Assembly (NCBI GenBank): GCA_031292485.1 | Contig: JARLHA010000042.1 | Span: 1-64,000, forward strand | Source: Mucilaginibacter sp. | Lineage (GTDB): Bacteria; Bacteroidota; Bacteroidia; Sphingobacteriales; Sphingobacteriaceae | Direction of reading: 5' to 3' | Length of the DNA stretch: 64,000 nucleotides | Shown here: one piece after another, positions 37,176 through 46,796 of the stretch | How the letters are laid out: each line of letters begins with the position of its first letter | Position numbering within the stretch: position 1 is the first letter of the stretch | The notes under the pieces: model-generated | The model's input: only the letters and a program-made list of their open reading frames with translations | Told to the model about the DNA's origin: nothing | Database searches by the model: none | Position numbers and translations under genes: made by a program

Positions 37176-39737
37176 TTACGCCACTACCTTCCCCATAAAC
37201 GGATCACTGAAACTGGTTTTTCCGGTTTCAACCCTGCCTGCATACCTTTGTTCAAAATGATCGTGCCCGGCAACTTTTACGCTGAAATCATACCAGCCAA
37301 AACTTTTCTCCAAATTCAATACCAAAGTAGTTTTCCCCGACGCCGGTATTACCCTTTTGCGGTTGCCGCTTTTATAAGCATGGTCAATGACATCAATTTC
37401 GACACGTTTTGCAGATAAGTTGGCAAGGGAAATCTCTACATTACCAGTCAAGTTGCTATTACTGCTAAGGCTTCGCTGGTAATCAAAATCAGCAGTGATG
37501 TGCGGGTTTTGGGCATTCCCTTTAAACTCCCGGTAAAAACCATTGGGGCCGTAAACCCGCAGGTGATAATTTTTATCTTCAAACTCATTCAGCGGCCAGC
37601 TGTCGGCAATGCTGTCGCCGGCGGTAAGGCCATAAGCCCAGGTGCGCACCGGCTCAAAAGTAGTTTCGTTTCGTTTTAAATAGCTGCCCGGCGCGTAAAC
37701 ATTAAAAGGCGCGCCTAAAGCCTTGTCGCCAAAAACCTTATTGCCCGCTTTAAATTGAATTTCGACAGCGGTTTTATCCGCATTTAGCTTAGCATCCGCG
37801 TATAACTCATAAGGCAAAGCACATGCAGGGCGGATCCCTTTTTCCTGCTTCGGCATAAGGGGCGATGCATGCGGATCACGGTTGATCTGCGCGATCTCGT
37901 CAGCGTTAAGCAGTTTATAATCATTGGGCAGTTTTTTAAACTGCGCTTTATGGATCCCTTCAACAAATTCGTCTTTTTTAACAAACTCCGGACTGGCAAT
38001 GCTTTCGCCATGATACGGCCTGAAAACCGAAGTAAGGTTGCCGCATACAGTACGCCGCCAGTCGCTGATGTTAGGTTCCTGAATTTTTTTACCGGTTTTT
38101 TTACTTAAAAAATCTTCCAGAAACTGCAGGGTCGAGGTATGGTCGAAAACCTCGGAGTTAACAAAGCCGCCCTTGCTCCACGGCGAAGCGATGATCATCG
38201 GCACCCGGTAACCCAGACCGATGGAACTTTCTTTGTCAAACACCTCGGGGAAATTCTTTCTTTCCTGTTCCTGTTCAAGCGTTACAAATTCAACGCGGGT
38301 ATCAATCCCTTTGGAGACTGCGCCCGTGCCCGGTTTATGCGAGTGCGGGGCGACAAAAGGAGGGACATGATCAAAATAACCGTCGTTTTCATCATAAGTG
38401 AGGATAAAAATGGTCTTCTTCCAAACCTCAGGGTTTTGCGTAAGGATATCCAGCGCTTCGGATACATACCATGCCCCATACCAGGCCGCGCTCGGGTGGT
38501 CCGAAAAGTTTTCGGGTGCGGTAAGCCAGGATACGGTGGGCAAATTACCCGTTTTTACATCTTCCCTAAACTGGTGAAATACGTCGCCGGCTGGCACTTG
38601 CAATTCCCGCTCGGTGCCATCGTCATTATATTTCAGGGTCGCCAGTTTGCGGTGGTCAGGGTCGTTTTTATTGGTATCGAACGCTTTGTTATGGATGCTT
38701 TTTTCCCTGTCGGATAGTTTTTCAAACATGCCCTGTTTCCAGGTTTCCCGCTCTTTCAATACGCCATCCAGGTAGGATTGTGTTTCCCTTAACTGCTGTT
38801 TTAATTTCTTCAGACTTTTGTCGCCTTCGGGTAACGCTGCTATTTGCTTTTTTAACCCATCGATCACACCAGGCAGTTCAGCGGCTCTTTTTTCAAGGGC
38901 GATCAAATGCGGCTCGTGCAAAAAGATATTGTATTGGGCAAAAAATTCTAAAGCGTTATCCTGGAAATTGGATAGCCAAACATCTTCTTCTCCTTCAAAA
39001 CCGGTATCTATCGCTACTTCGTTCTGGTAGCATTTCCACGAGATGCCGTTCTCCTCCAAACGTTCCGGGAAGGTGGGCCATTTTAAGGTGCCATAATCCA
39101 TGTCCTCGTTCCATACATGCGCCCTTGAGTTTTCATTTTGTTCCTCACGCACGGTGCCGGTCCAAAAGTAGAGCCGGTTAGGGTTTGTGCCTGTTAAAGC
39201 GGAGCAGAAATTTTGGTCGCATACCGTAAACGCGTCGGCCATAGCGTAATAAAAAGGGATATCATCGCGGGTATGGTAGCCCAGGGTTAAAGGCATATCC
39301 GCATATTCGGGGTTGCCATTGCGTTTGTTATCCAGCCATTTATCGTATTTGCCTTCATTGCGGGCATTTACCTGGTTGCGCCACGAATGTGGGAGCGAAT
39401 TCATCCAGGTGGCTTTGGTGTTTTTTATGTCGAGGTGAAACGGCGCGTAAGTTTCGCCTTTTTTGTTTGACTGTGCCCAAACTTTGTTTTTATTAGGCAG
39501 ATCAATAGCACGCGGATCATTAAACCCGCGAACGCCCCTCAAGCTGCCCAAACTATGATCGAATGAGCGGTTTTCCTGCATCAATATCACAATATGTTCC
39601 GCATCAAGGTAAGTGCTTCCTTCGGGCGCGTTAATGGCCATCGCTTTTTGGATAGAAGCCGGGATCATATTGGTAAGGCTGGCAGCGCCGGTTAACAAAG
39701 CTGCTTTTTTAAGGAAATCTCTGCGGGTATCAGTCAT
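37176..39737 (-). CDS. plcC: Phosphocholine-specific phospholipase C, Tat-exported
   Basis: An 853-aa enzyme that should cleave phosphocholine from phosphatidylcholine or sphingomyelin. The start is set at 39737 because the protein then opens with a twin-arginine signal (MTDTRRDFLKKAALLTGAAS); an upstream ATG at 39776 would bury it. The phosphoesterase domain shows ILMQENRSFDHSLGSLRG at about 51-68, with catalytic and metal residues, GTNPNRLYFWTGTV near 190 and FILTYDENDGYFDHVPPF near 445. Two C-terminal DUF756-type domains follow (about 650-740 and 770-840). It lies 258 bp downstream of the phosphonate-type cassette, with a repeat between, and may serve the same supply of phosphorus and organic head groups. 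Confidence 0.93.
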   Translation of the reverse strand: MTDTRRDFLKKAALLTGAASLTNMIPASIQKAMAINAPEGSTYLDAEHIVILMQENRSFDHSLGSLRGVRGFNDPRAIDLPNKNKVWAQSNKKGETYAPFHLDIKNTKATWMNSLPHSWRNQVNARNEGKYDKWLDNKRNGNPEYADMPLTLGYHTRDDIPFYYAMADAFTVCDQNFCSALTGTNPNRLYFWTGTVREEQNENSRAHVWNEDMDYGTLKWPTFPERLEENGISWKCYQNEVAIDTGFEGEEDVWLSNFQDNALEFFAQYNIFLHEPHLIALEKRAAELPGVIDGLKKQIAALPEGDKSLKKLKQQLRETQSYLDGVLKERETWKQGMFEKLSDREKSIHNKAFDTNKNDPDHRKLATLKYNDDGTERELQVPAGDVFHQFREDVKTGNLPTVSWLTAPENFSDHPSAAWYGAWYVSEALDILTQNPEVWKKTIFILTYDENDGYFDHVPPFVAPHSHKPGTGAVSKGIDTRVEFVTLEQEQERKNFPEVFDKESSIGLGYRVPMIIASPWSKGGFVNSEVFDHTSTLQFLEDFLSKKTGKKIQEPNISDWRRTVCGNLTSVFRPYHGESIASPEFVKKDEFVEGIHKAQFKKLPNDYKLLNADEIAQINRDPHASPLMPKQEKGIRPACALPYELYADAKLNADKTAVEIQFKAGNKVFGDKALGAPFNVYAPGSYLKRNETTFEPVRTWAYGLTAGDSIADSWPLNEFEDKNYHLRVYGPNGFYREFKGNAQNPHITADFDYQRSLSSNSNLTGNVEISLANLSAKRVEIDVIDHAYKSGNRKRVIPASGKTTLVLNLEKSFGWYDFSVKVAGHDHFEQRYAGRVETGKTSFSDPFMGKVVA

Positions 39738-39814
39738 GATAATTTTAATTTTAATTGGAATAAATGTGTTTAGCAAAAAAAACAGAGAAAAAGGCGGATT
39801 TTAAAGCTGGGCCT

Positions 39815-39922
39815 GTGCGATTCCCCTCTTGAGAGGGGTGGAGGGGTGTGTTGGTGAGTATACTCGCTAACACCCCCCCGCCACATCACAGGCCAGCGCA
39901 CCCCCTTTCAAGAGGGGAGTTG
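39815..39922. repeat. Dispersed repeat copy 2 as a long palindrome
   Basis: The first 39 bases equal 32161-32199. Here they continue into a complementary second arm: TTCCCCTCTTGAGAGGGG pairs with the CCCCTTTCAAGAGGGGAG region near 39902-39919, and the GTGTTGGTGAGTA/TACTCGCTAACAC pair forms the tip at about 39848-39875. The element lies in the 220-bp gap between the flavoprotein gene and plcC. Confidence 0.75.
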
Positions 39923-39995
39923 TAATAATATCCATGTTTTCAATTGGTTATCTCTTTTAATTTTGTTTTTTTAATCGCCAAAAACATTAGAATAA

Positions 39996-41120
39996 TTAGC
40001 GGTTGGCGATGTATTGTTCGCATAAACCAAACGAAAGCGTCATCCCGTTGCCGCCCAGGCCGTTTATAATGGTTACGCCGGGTTCAGCTTCGGTAATAAA
40101 TTCAGTTTGTCCATTGGTCATTTTTGGATAGATGCCATGCCATGATTGCATCATTTTCCAGTCCTTAAAAATGGCAAAAGTTTGTAAGTAAGCAATTATC
40201 AAATTATTAATAAATTCCTTATCAAACGGGTCGTGCACCAGCCCGTATTCGTGCGAATCACCAATAGTAAGTTCGCCGCTGCCGTTTTGGGATGCCATTA
40301 CATGGATGCCCCATTCAAGGTAATTACCATATTGCGCTTCATACCTTTTGCGCAATTCAGGCAATGAAGCCGCCGCCTGGAAGCCCGGGTAATGGATCAT
40401 GGATAAACCGCCGCAAAGCGCCGGGCCTATGCGCCATTCGTCCGGCTGGCTTACCAGGCGCATCATCTGCAGTTTGCATTTGGTAATCTGCGTTTCTAAA
40501 AATAGTTCCGGGTAAAGCGTTTCAAAATCAGCCCCGCTGCAAACAAATATTTCATCCGCCTGCCAGCTCCGCTTGCCCGATTTTACCGCAGGAGGTTCTA
40601 TCTGGCTGATCGCCGTGTTCCAGAAAAACTCCACATCATATTTCTCCGCCAGGTAAGCAGCAATCTGCCCCACGGCAACCCTCGATTCCACGATCATTTC
40701 TTCGCCGCTCCATAAAGCGCCCTTTAAGCGGGCAGGGTTTACCGCCGGCGACTTTTGCAACGCCTGTTTGGCATTCAGCAGGCTGCAATCACGGTATTGC
40801 TGGTTTACCTCCACATATTCATTGATCACCTGCAGTTCATCCGCACTGTAGGCCAAATGCAGGGATCCCACTTCATCATGCCAGATCCTGGCTTCGGTGC
40901 ATATTTCTTTCCAGATGCTGCGCGACAGCATGGCCCTTTCAAAAAGCGGACCGGTAGCCTGTCCGATGGGCCAAACCATCCCGAAATTCCGGATGGATGC
41001 GCCAACGGCCCGTTCGTTTCGTTCAAATACGGTTACTTTATAGCCACGTATTGCCAGTGCTCTCGCGGTGGCAAGGCCAACAATGCCGGCCCCTATAATA
41101 ATTGCTGATGGTTGTTTCAT
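39996..41120 (-). CDS. TIGR03364-type FAD-dependent oxidoreductase
   Basis: A 374-aa D-amino-acid-oxidase-fold flavoprotein. The dinucleotide loop is at the N-terminus (AIIIGAGIVGLATARALA), with VFERNERAVGASIRNFGMVW next, and the C-terminus has IINGLGGNGMTLSFGLCEQY for FAD closure. RNFGMVWPIGQ is characteristic of the TIGR03364 group, usually found beside phosphonate genes; such enzymes oxidise amines of aminophosphonates or N-methylated relatives. Its start overlaps the stop of the upstream transporter by 4 bp, and a PhnX-like hydrolase precedes that. It would supply the aldehyde or amine-free substrate for that hydrolase, which is inference. Confidence 0.88.
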   Translation of the reverse strand: MKQPSAIIIGAGIVGLATARALAIRGYKVTVFERNERAVGASIRNFGMVWPIGQATGPLFERAMLSRSIWKEICTEARIWHDEVGSLHLAYSADELQVINEYVEVNQQYRDCSLLNAKQALQKSPAVNPARLKGALWSGEEMIVESRVAVGQIAAYLAEKYDVEFFWNTAISQIEPPAVKSGKRSWQADEIFVCSGADFETLYPELFLETQITKCKLQMMRLVSQPDEWRIGPALCGGLSMIHYPGFQAAASLPELRKRYEAQYGNYLEWGIHVMASQNGSGELTIGDSHEYGLVHDPFDKEFINNLIIAYLQTFAIFKDWKMMQSWHGIYPKMTNGQTEFITEAEPGVTIINGLGGNGMTLSFGLCEQYIANR

Positions 41121-42430
41121 GCTGGTATAATATTCATCGGTTCTTTCTGTGCTTCAATGTCTTTTTTAGCCTCCCGTAAAAAATACAGCAGGGATAACGT
41201 GGCACAAATGCCGCCAACGATGGCTACGGTCATCACGCTGTTTTTAAAAAATGTGCCCCAGGTGATACTCGGTTGCCCCAGTTCTTTTACCAGTAAAACA
41301 CTTACACTGCCCAAATAACCTATCGAGTCGGCTACGTAAATCAGGAAACCTACATTCCCTTTATAATGGTACGTAGCCAGCAGACGTTCAAAAAAAACCG
41401 CGTTATAAGGGACATAACCCAGGTACAGGCCAAGGCCCGCCATGGTCATCCAAACCATTGGTCCGATCAATCCTAAACCAAACAAAATAGTCCCGATGCC
41501 GATCAGCAAACAGCCCGAGATGATCATGATGTGGATAATACGGAAGGCTTTAAGGTTTTGTTTGACGAGGATGAGCAGGCTTATCGCCACCAGTACTAAA
41601 ACGGAGATGATCGTATCTATTTTGGTATAAATGGTATTATCTTTTACGCCCAGGCTGGCCCAGATCTCAACTTCAAAATTATCGCGCACATCCCGCATAA
41701 TGGTGAGCAGCACATAGATCACCAGGGTTAAAATAATGCCCGGTAAAAACCGCTGCAGAAAGTGTTTCCGCTCGGTTGCGTCCATGGGCGCCCGTTTGGT
41801 GCGCAGTTTTACATCTTCAGCGGTTGGCGGCGGCATCAGCTCCAGCATCAGCACAAACAACAAAAGCGGGATCACGAACAGTGCGCCGGTGATAAATGGC
41901 ATGGTAAACTCGCTGATGTGGAATGAGCCCATCAGGGTACGGGCAACGGTTTTTACAAAACCGGATGCAAATATCAGGCTGATCGATAAAACCCCCGCCA
42001 TAAACTCAGTTGACTTGCGTCCTTCCAGATAACTGAAAACCAATCCCCATATCAAACCTAACGGAAACCCATTGATAAACAAAAACACTATATTGTAGGG
42101 GGCAGGCACTATGGCAAAAAACAACAGCACCAGCCAGGCGGTGCCTATCAGCAGCAATATGCTTTTGGCCCGTTGTTCGGGTTTTAATTCTGCAATGAAT
42201 TTGATGCCGTAAAATTTACTGAGCGTATAGCCAATTACCTGCGCTATTACCAGCCAAACTTTATAATCAACATGAAAATATTGCTGCCCTGTAAACGTAC
42301 CGGCGGTAAACGCTTTACGGAAAGCATACATGGAGGTATAGGCCCCAAAGGCAGAGATTGCCGCCATTAAGGATAAAACCGGGTAGGGCCATTTGGCAAC
42401 TTTAACCCGCAGTTGGTCGATTGCGCTCAT
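41117..42430 (-). CDS. DUF5690-type MFS transporter
   Basis: A 437-aa inner-membrane protein with about 12 hydrophobic segments. It opens SLMAAISAFGAYTSMYAFRK, which matches the start of the DUF5690/MFS transporters of Bacteroidota, and contains GFPLGLIWGLVFSYLEGRKS near residue 125 and GLYLGYVPYNAVFFERLLAT near 345. The cytoplasmic loop near 205-225 is charged. It is sandwiched between the HAD hydrolase (5-bp gap) and the flavoprotein (4-bp overlap), so it probably imports the aminophosphonate or a related compound used by the two enzymes. The substrate is not determined. Confidence 0.85.
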   Translation of the reverse strand: MSAIDQLRVKVAKWPYPVLSLMAAISAFGAYTSMYAFRKAFTAGTFTGQQYFHVDYKVWLVIAQVIGYTLSKFYGIKFIAELKPEQRAKSILLLIGTAWLVLLFFAIVPAPYNIVFLFINGFPLGLIWGLVFSYLEGRKSTEFMAGVLSISLIFASGFVKTVARTLMGSFHISEFTMPFITGALFVIPLLLFVLMLELMPPPTAEDVKLRTKRAPMDATERKHFLQRFLPGIILTLVIYVLLTIMRDVRDNFEVEIWASLGVKDNTIYTKIDTIISVLVLVAISLLILVKQNLKAFRIIHIMIISGCLLIGIGTILFGLGLIGPMVWMTMAGLGLYLGYVPYNAVFFERLLATYHYKGNVGFLIYVADSIGYLGSVSVLLVKELGQPSITWGTFFKNSVMTVAIVGGICATLSLLYFLREAKKDIEAQKEPMNIIPA

Positions 42431-42435
42431 AATTA

Positions 42436-43119
42436 TTATTTAATGATGTCAATTACCTGTGCTATATCATCAATAATGTGCGTGGGGTTATAGGTTTCCA
42501 GTTCTTCCCGTGTAAAAATACCAGTGGTAACGCCAATAACATAGCGGCAGCCTGAATTTTGGCCCTCGCGCACATCAACTTCGGTGTCACCCACTTTGAC
42601 CACTTCCAGCGGGTCGGAAATTGCACAAGCTTTCATTATCCGGCGGATCATAAACGGATGCGGCCGCCCGAGTTCAACTTCGTCCGAACCGATAACCTCA
42701 TCGATCAATCCTTTTTCCTTCCATTGAAGACGGGTTACAATGGTGTCGGCAATATCCCGCGAAAAACCTGTATTAATGCCAATCTTAATGCCCATTTGAT
42801 GCAATGCAGCAAATGTTTCTTCAACATTGGGCAGCGGCGCTATTCCCGGCTCAAACTGATAAAAATGGATCATCTGTTTTACAAACTCACGGTGGATTAC
42901 ATCTACAAGGTCGCTGGTGATCTTTTCTTTATCCGTTTCGTGCAGCTGCAGCATTTGCGTGATGGCTTCATTTTTCTCATAACCCATCAGCGGGTTGATC
43001 AACTCAAGCGGAACTTCATAATTATATTTTTTCAACGCCGCCTGGAAGGCCTTGCTTACATTATGATCATCTTTTACCGTGGTGCCGGCGATATCAAAAA
43101 CTACTAATTTAACAGACAT
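42436..43119 (-). CDS. PhnX-like HAD hydrolase (phosphonatase-like)
   Basis: A 227-aa HAD-superfamily enzyme. The nucleophile is Asp9 in VVFDIAGTT; the acid residues GDTEVDVREG lie near 175. PLMGYEKNEAI places a lysine (Lys49) where phosphonoacetaldehyde hydrolase forms its Schiff base, which favours C-P bond cleavage over simple phosphatase action. The family is TIGR03351, phosphonatase-like. It is the first gene of a tight three-gene unit with the transporter and flavoprotein. The 348-bp gap to the divergent hydrogenase operon must carry its promoter. Phosphoglycolate-type phosphatase activity remains an alternative. Confidence 0.85.
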   Translation of the reverse strand: MSVKLVVFDIAGTTVKDDHNVSKAFQAALKKYNYEVPLELINPLMGYEKNEAITQMLQLHETDKEKITSDLVDVIHREFVKQMIHFYQFEPGIAPLPNVEETFAALHQMGIKIGINTGFSRDIADTIVTRLQWKEKGLIDEVIGSDEVELGRPHPFMIRRIMKACAISDPLEVVKVGDTEVDVREGQNSGCRYVIGVTTGIFTREELETYNPTHIIDDIAQVIDIIK

Positions 43120-43467
43120 GGAGCGATTATTATAAGTTCAGCAATGCTAAACTAAGTTTATTAATATCAAACCAATATAATATTAAGTTATGATTAATTA
43201 TTGCGAAATGGCCTGAAATAGAGCGCCCGCAAATTTATGCCTAAGATCATTTTATTTTATGACCAAAAGCATCGCGGCTGGTTTTGCATCCTCCTTACTT
43301 TTATTGTATGAAAAAGATCACTTCTTCTCCAGATTTCCAAAGTCAGCGCGAAGTGAAAATTCCTTTAAAAAAGCCGGTTAACCTCCAATATATCCACTTT
43401 ATTAATGTAATGCCGGGCATTTGCTACGCAAACTTTGATGTAGGAAACATTCTAACAAAACTGTAAA
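43120..43467. other. Divergent promoter region
   Basis: This AT-rich gap separates the phosphonate-type operon (minus) from the hydrogenase operon (plus) and must hold both promoters. A 52-codon frame from 43308 ends one base before the hydB start but has no recognisable features, so I do not call it. No clear -7/-33 pair, FNR-like site or terminator was found by eye. Confidence 0.5.
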
Positions 43468-44589
43468 ATGAAAGTAATTGAACGCAAATATCTGGAAAAT
43501 CTTTTCGACCAGTTGAAAGAAATGGGGTATGACCTGTTTGGACCAACAGTTCATGATGGCGCTATCTTGTACGACCAAATCGAGTCAGCAAATGAATTGC
43601 CTGCCGGCTGGCGCGACAAACAGGAAAAAGGGACCTACCGGCTGGAAAAATCAGGAGAGCCATCCGTTTTTGCTTTTGCTGCCGGCCCGCATTCATGGAA
43701 AAAGTTTCTTCATCCCGCTGAAAACCTGCTCTGGAGGGCACAACGCACTGACGATGGCTTTAAGGTATTAAAAGATCCTGAACCTAAAAGAAAGAAAGCT
43801 TTTATAGGTGTGCGTTCCTGCGAATTGAACGCCATTTTAATACAGGATAAAGTTTTTTTAAATGGGCTTGCTGTTGATGCGTCTTACCAGGCCTTAAGGA
43901 AGGATGTTTTTATCGTCGCCGTAAATTGTACCCATCCGGCAGGTACGTGTTTTTGCGCGTCGATGAATACAGGTCCGGGAGCTACGAAAGGTTTTGATAT
44001 TTCATTAACAGAGGTATTAGACGGAGATCGCCACTATTTCCTTGCAGAATCCGGAAGCAGCCTGGGCGACGATGTTTTAATCGATATATCCGGCCATGAT
44101 GCTTTAGACGACGAAATAGCAACCGGAAAAAAGGCCCTTGAAGATGCCGTCGGCAAAATGGGAAGAAATCTGGATACTACAAATATTAAGGAACTCCTTT
44201 ACGCCAATTCCGAGAGTCCGGTTTGGGATGAAGTGGCTGCGCGCTGTTTATCATGCGGAAACTGTACCATGGTTTGCCCCACCTGTTTTTGTACAACGGT
44301 TGAGGATAAAACCGACCTTACCGGCCAACATGACGAACGCTGGAGTAAATGGGACTCCTGTTTCTCGCTGGAGTTTTCCTACATACACACCGGCCCCGTG
44401 CGGTCAACGGTGCGTTCACGTTACCGGCAATGGATGACACATAAACTGGCATCATGGATAGATCAGTTCGGTACATCCGGATGTGTGGGTTGCGGCCGGT
44501 GCATTACCTGGTGCCCGGTTGGCATAGACATTACAGAGGAGCTGGCGGCGATCAGAAATAATCAGACAGAAAAAACCAACCAAATATGA
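43468..44589 (+). CDS. hydB: [NiFe]-hydrogenase/sulfhydrogenase beta subunit (4Fe-4S)
   Basis: A 373-aa electron-transfer subunit of the group 3b cytoplasmic hydrogenase (sulfhydrogenase-type). The N-terminal domain includes [20 protein letters not shown] near residue 110. Two [4Fe-4S] sites follow: [14 protein letters not shown] near 260 and [14 protein letters not shown] near 338. They pass electrons between the NiFe pair and the flavin subunit. It is the first gene of the operon; the next start overlaps its stop by 4 bp. The start ATG at 43468 gives the expected family N-terminus. Confidence 0.92.
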   Translation: MKVIERKYLENLFDQLKEMGYDLFGPTVHDGAILYDQIESANELPAGWRDKQEKGTYRLEKSGEPSVFAFAAGPHSWKKFLHPAENLLWRAQRTDDGFKVLKDPEPKRKKAFIGVRSCELNAILIQDKVFLNGLAVDASYQALRKDVFIVAVNCTHPAGTCFCASMNTGPGATKGFDISLTEVLDGDRHYFLAESGSSLGDDVLIDISGHDALDDEIATGKKALEDAVGKMGRNLDTTNIKELLYANSESPVWDEVAARCLSCGNCTMVCPTCFCTTVEDKTDLTGQHDERWSKWDSCFSLEFSYIHTGPVRSTVRSRYRQWMTHKLASWIDQFGTSGCVGCGRCITWCPVGIDITEELAAIRNNQTEKTNQI

Positions 44590-45056
44590 AAACCCTTGAA
44601 CTGGCAATAGCCAAACACCCTTTCTTTCATGATCTTCCTGCAGAAGATATCAGCATAATTGCCGGGCTGGCAAATGTTGTGAATTTTAAAGAAGGGGATG
44701 TCCTGTTTAAAGAAGGAGCGGATGCAGACAAGTTCTACCTTGTTATTCAAGGAAAAGTTGCCCTGGAAGCATATAATCCCGGAAGAGGAATTATTACGAT
44801 ACAAACCGTTGAGGATGGAGAGATGCTGGGATGGTCGTGGTTGGTGCCGCCTTATAAATACCGTTTCGGCGCAAAAGTGATAACGAAAACAGAAATGATT
44901 GTGATAAACGGAAAACAATTACGCGTGAAGTGCGACCAGTACCCTGTTTTGGGCTACGAAATGATGAAGCGCATGGTTCGTGCAATAGCCTTCCGTCTTG
45001 AACAAACGAGGCTGATGTTTATGGATGTTTATGGCAAACCGGCAAAAAAATATTGA
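44586..45056 (+). CDS. Cyclic nucleotide-binding domain protein in hydrogenase operon
   Basis: A 156-aa protein made almost only of a CRP-type cyclic nucleotide-binding beta roll (residues about 15-130: FHDLPAEDISIIAGLANVVN, DKFYLVIQGKVALE, GEMLGWSWLVPPYKYRFG). There is no DNA-binding helix-turn-helix after it, so it is not a transcription factor. It is coupled by 4-bp overlaps to both neighbours (hydB and the flavin subunit). A ligand-gated regulatory or assembly role on the hydrogenase is a reasonable inference. The typical phosphate-binding Arg of a cAMP pocket is not obvious, so the ligand is uncertain. Confidence 0.85.
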   Translation: MKTLELAIAKHPFFHDLPAEDISIIAGLANVVNFKEGDVLFKEGADADKFYLVIQGKVALEAYNPGRGIITIQTVEDGEMLGWSWLVPPYKYRFGAKVITKTEMIVINGKQLRVKCDQYPVLGYEMMKRMVRAIAFRLEQTRLMFMDVYGKPAKKY

Positions 45057-45943
45057 TCATGGAGGAAACTAATTATAACACAGAAACCATAGTTGCCGAT
45101 CCTATGGTACCAACGCTTTACCGGGTAGAAAATTATGTCAAAGAAACCAGCGATACCTTTACCCTCGCGATTGCGCCTTCCGGATCAGCTGCGGAAATAA
45201 AAACTGCGAAACAAAAACAACTTGATGCGGCCCCCGGGCAATTTAATATGCTCTACGTATTTGGCATGGGCGAAGTACCTGTTTCCATAAGCGCAAGCCC
45301 TGCAGGCGGTGGCTTATTAACGCATACCACGCGCGACGTGGGGAGTGTTACCAAAGCATTGTCGGCGCTTAAAGTCGGCGATATGTTAGGCGTACGCGGG
45401 CCTTTCGGTACTTCCTGGCCGGTTGAGCGGGCCGTAGGTAAAGATGTGGTGCTTGTTGCCGGCGGCATCGGACTTGCCCCGCTGCGGCCGGTGATCCATG
45501 AGCTGCTTGCCAGGCGGAACGACTTTGGCCGCGTGGTAGTATTATATGGCTCACGATCTCCCGCTGATATTATTTTCAAGAATGAACTAAAAAAATGGAA
45601 AGCGCAGCCCGGCGTGATCGTGTATGTCACTGTCGACAGGGGATCCACGTCGTGGCATGGAAGCGTGGGCGTTGTTACAAGGCTGATCCCGAAGATACGC
45701 TTCGACCCGGCCAACGCTATTGTGATGATCTGCGGCCCCGAGATAATGATGCATTATACGGTGGATGCCTTGAAACAACGCGGCATGAGCGGCGAAGATA
45801 TTTATGTATCTATGGAGAGGAACATGAAATGCGCGGTGGGTTTTTGCGGCCATTGCCAGTTTGGCGAACACTTTATTTGCAAGGACGGGCCGGTATTCCC
45901 CTACGACCGGCTATCCTCCCTTTTCCGGAAACCGGAGATTTAA
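45053..45943 (+). CDS. hydG: [NiFe]-hydrogenase gamma subunit, FAD/NAD(P)-binding
   Basis: A 296-aa subunit that exchanges electrons with NAD(P)H. It has the ferredoxin-reductase FAD-binding barrel at about 15-115 ([20 protein letters not shown]), the nucleotide-binding part at about 125-240 ([35 protein letters not shown]) and a C-terminal [2Fe-2S] site at about 259-275 ([17 protein letters not shown]), as in dihydroorotate dehydrogenase electron-transfer subunits. NADP(H) preference is known for the group but not decided here. A 73-bp gap separates it from hydD, where the operon may have an internal control point. Confidence 0.93.
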   Translation: MIMEETNYNTETIVADPMVPTLYRVENYVKETSDTFTLAIAPSGSAAEIKTAKQKQLDAAPGQFNMLYVFGMGEVPVSISASPAGGGLLTHTTRDVGSVTKALSALKVGDMLGVRGPFGTSWPVERAVGKDVVLVAGGIGLAPLRPVIHELLARRNDFGRVVVLYGSRSPADIIFKNELKKWKAQPGVIVYVTVDRGSTSWHGSVGVVTRLIPKIRFDPANAIVMICGPEIMMHYTVDALKQRGMSGEDIYVSMERNMKCAVGFCGHCQFGEHFICKDGPVFPYDRLSSLFRKPEI

Positions 45944-46016
45944 AAAGAGGGCAGGCTTTAAATAAAAAAGCTTCCGGAAAAGGGAGCAAACAGTAAACAG
46001 AATTAAAAACAAAACC

Positions 46017-46796
46017 ATGCCAAAAGCAAACATCCCCAAATTAGCTGTATGGAAATTTGCATCCTGTGATGGCTGCCAGTTGAGCCTGCTTGATTGCGAA
46101 GACGAATTACTGGCTATCGCCGGTAAGATAGAAATCGCAAACTTTCCTGAAGCCTCCAGCGCCGTCGTAAAAGGCCCGTATGACCTTTCGCTGGTTGAGG
46201 GCTCCATTACCACTCCGCACGACGAAGAACGGATCCACAAGATTCGCAAAATGTCAAAATATGTAATTACCATAGGCGCCTGTGCAACAGCCGGGGGCAT
46301 ACAGGCCCTGCGTAATTTTAAGGATGTTAATGAATTTATTTCGCTGGTATATGCGCGGCCTCATTACATTTCAACACTGAGTAAATCAACAGCAATTGCC
46401 GATCATATCGAGGTGGATTTTGAGTTGCGGGGCTGTCCGATAAATAAAAATCAATTGCTGGAACTGATCAGCGCCTTTTTGCATAACCGGAAACCCAATA
46501 TCCCAAATTACAGCGTTTGTGCGGAATGTAAACGAAGGGGAACGGTTTGTGTAATGGTATCAAAAGGGATAACCTGTATGGGGCCTGTTACACACGCCGG
46601 GTGCAACGCGCTTTGCCCATCGTATAACAGGGGGTGCTATTCGTGTTTTGGGCCAAAGGAAACGCCGAATGCGGCTTCATTAAGCAGATGGCTGCTTGAG
46701 CAGGGGGTTGAAAAAGAAGAATTGGTGCGGATTTTCAGAGGTTTTAATGCTAACGCGGAGCCTTTTCGTAAAGAAAGTGAATATTATGAAAAATAA
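46017..46796 (+). CDS. hydD: [NiFe]-hydrogenase small (delta) subunit
   Basis: A 259-aa Fe-S subunit partnered with the NiFe large subunit. The proximal cluster ligands start with [17 protein letters not shown] near residues 17-33 and include GACATAGG near 89 and the Cys in [12 protein letters not shown] near 142. Distal clusters are formed by [11 protein letters not shown] and [20 protein letters not shown] with GCYSCFGP after it (about 166-220). There is no Tat signal, consistent with a cytoplasmic group 3b enzyme. Its last 11 bases overlap the large-subunit start at 46786. Confidence 0.94.
   Translation: MPKANIPKLAVWKFASCDGCQLSLLDCEDELLAIAGKIEIANFPEASSAVVKGPYDLSLVEGSITTPHDEERIHKIRKMSKYVITIGACATAGGIQALRNFKDVNEFISLVYARPHYISTLSKSTAIADHIEVDFELRGCPINKNQLLELISAFLHNRKPNIPNYSVCAECKRRGTVCVMVSKGITCMGPVTHAGCNALCPSYNRGCYSCFGPKETPNAASLSRWLLEQGVEKEELVRIFRGFNANAEPFRKESEYYEK

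Noticed and set aside
38139..38717. 192-codon open frame opposite plcC
   Set aside because: Antisense shadow of a well-supported phospholipase C gene; composition and lack of motifs fit a chance frame.
42559..43107. 182-codon open frame opposite the PhnX-like gene
   Set aside because: Antisense to a gene with intact catalytic motifs; no recognisable protein features.
43308..43466. 52-codon frame ending one base before hydB
   Set aside because: No recognisable motif or conservation evidence; the adjacency alone is not enough, so left as part of the promoter region.
44586..45056. CRP/FNR-type transcription factor
   Set aside because: Only the nucleotide-binding roll and a short helix are present; there is no DNA-binding helix-turn-helix.
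45253..45714. 153-codon frame opposite the hydrogenase flavin subunit
   Set aside because: Antisense shadow of a gene with clear FAD and [2Fe-2S] motifs.
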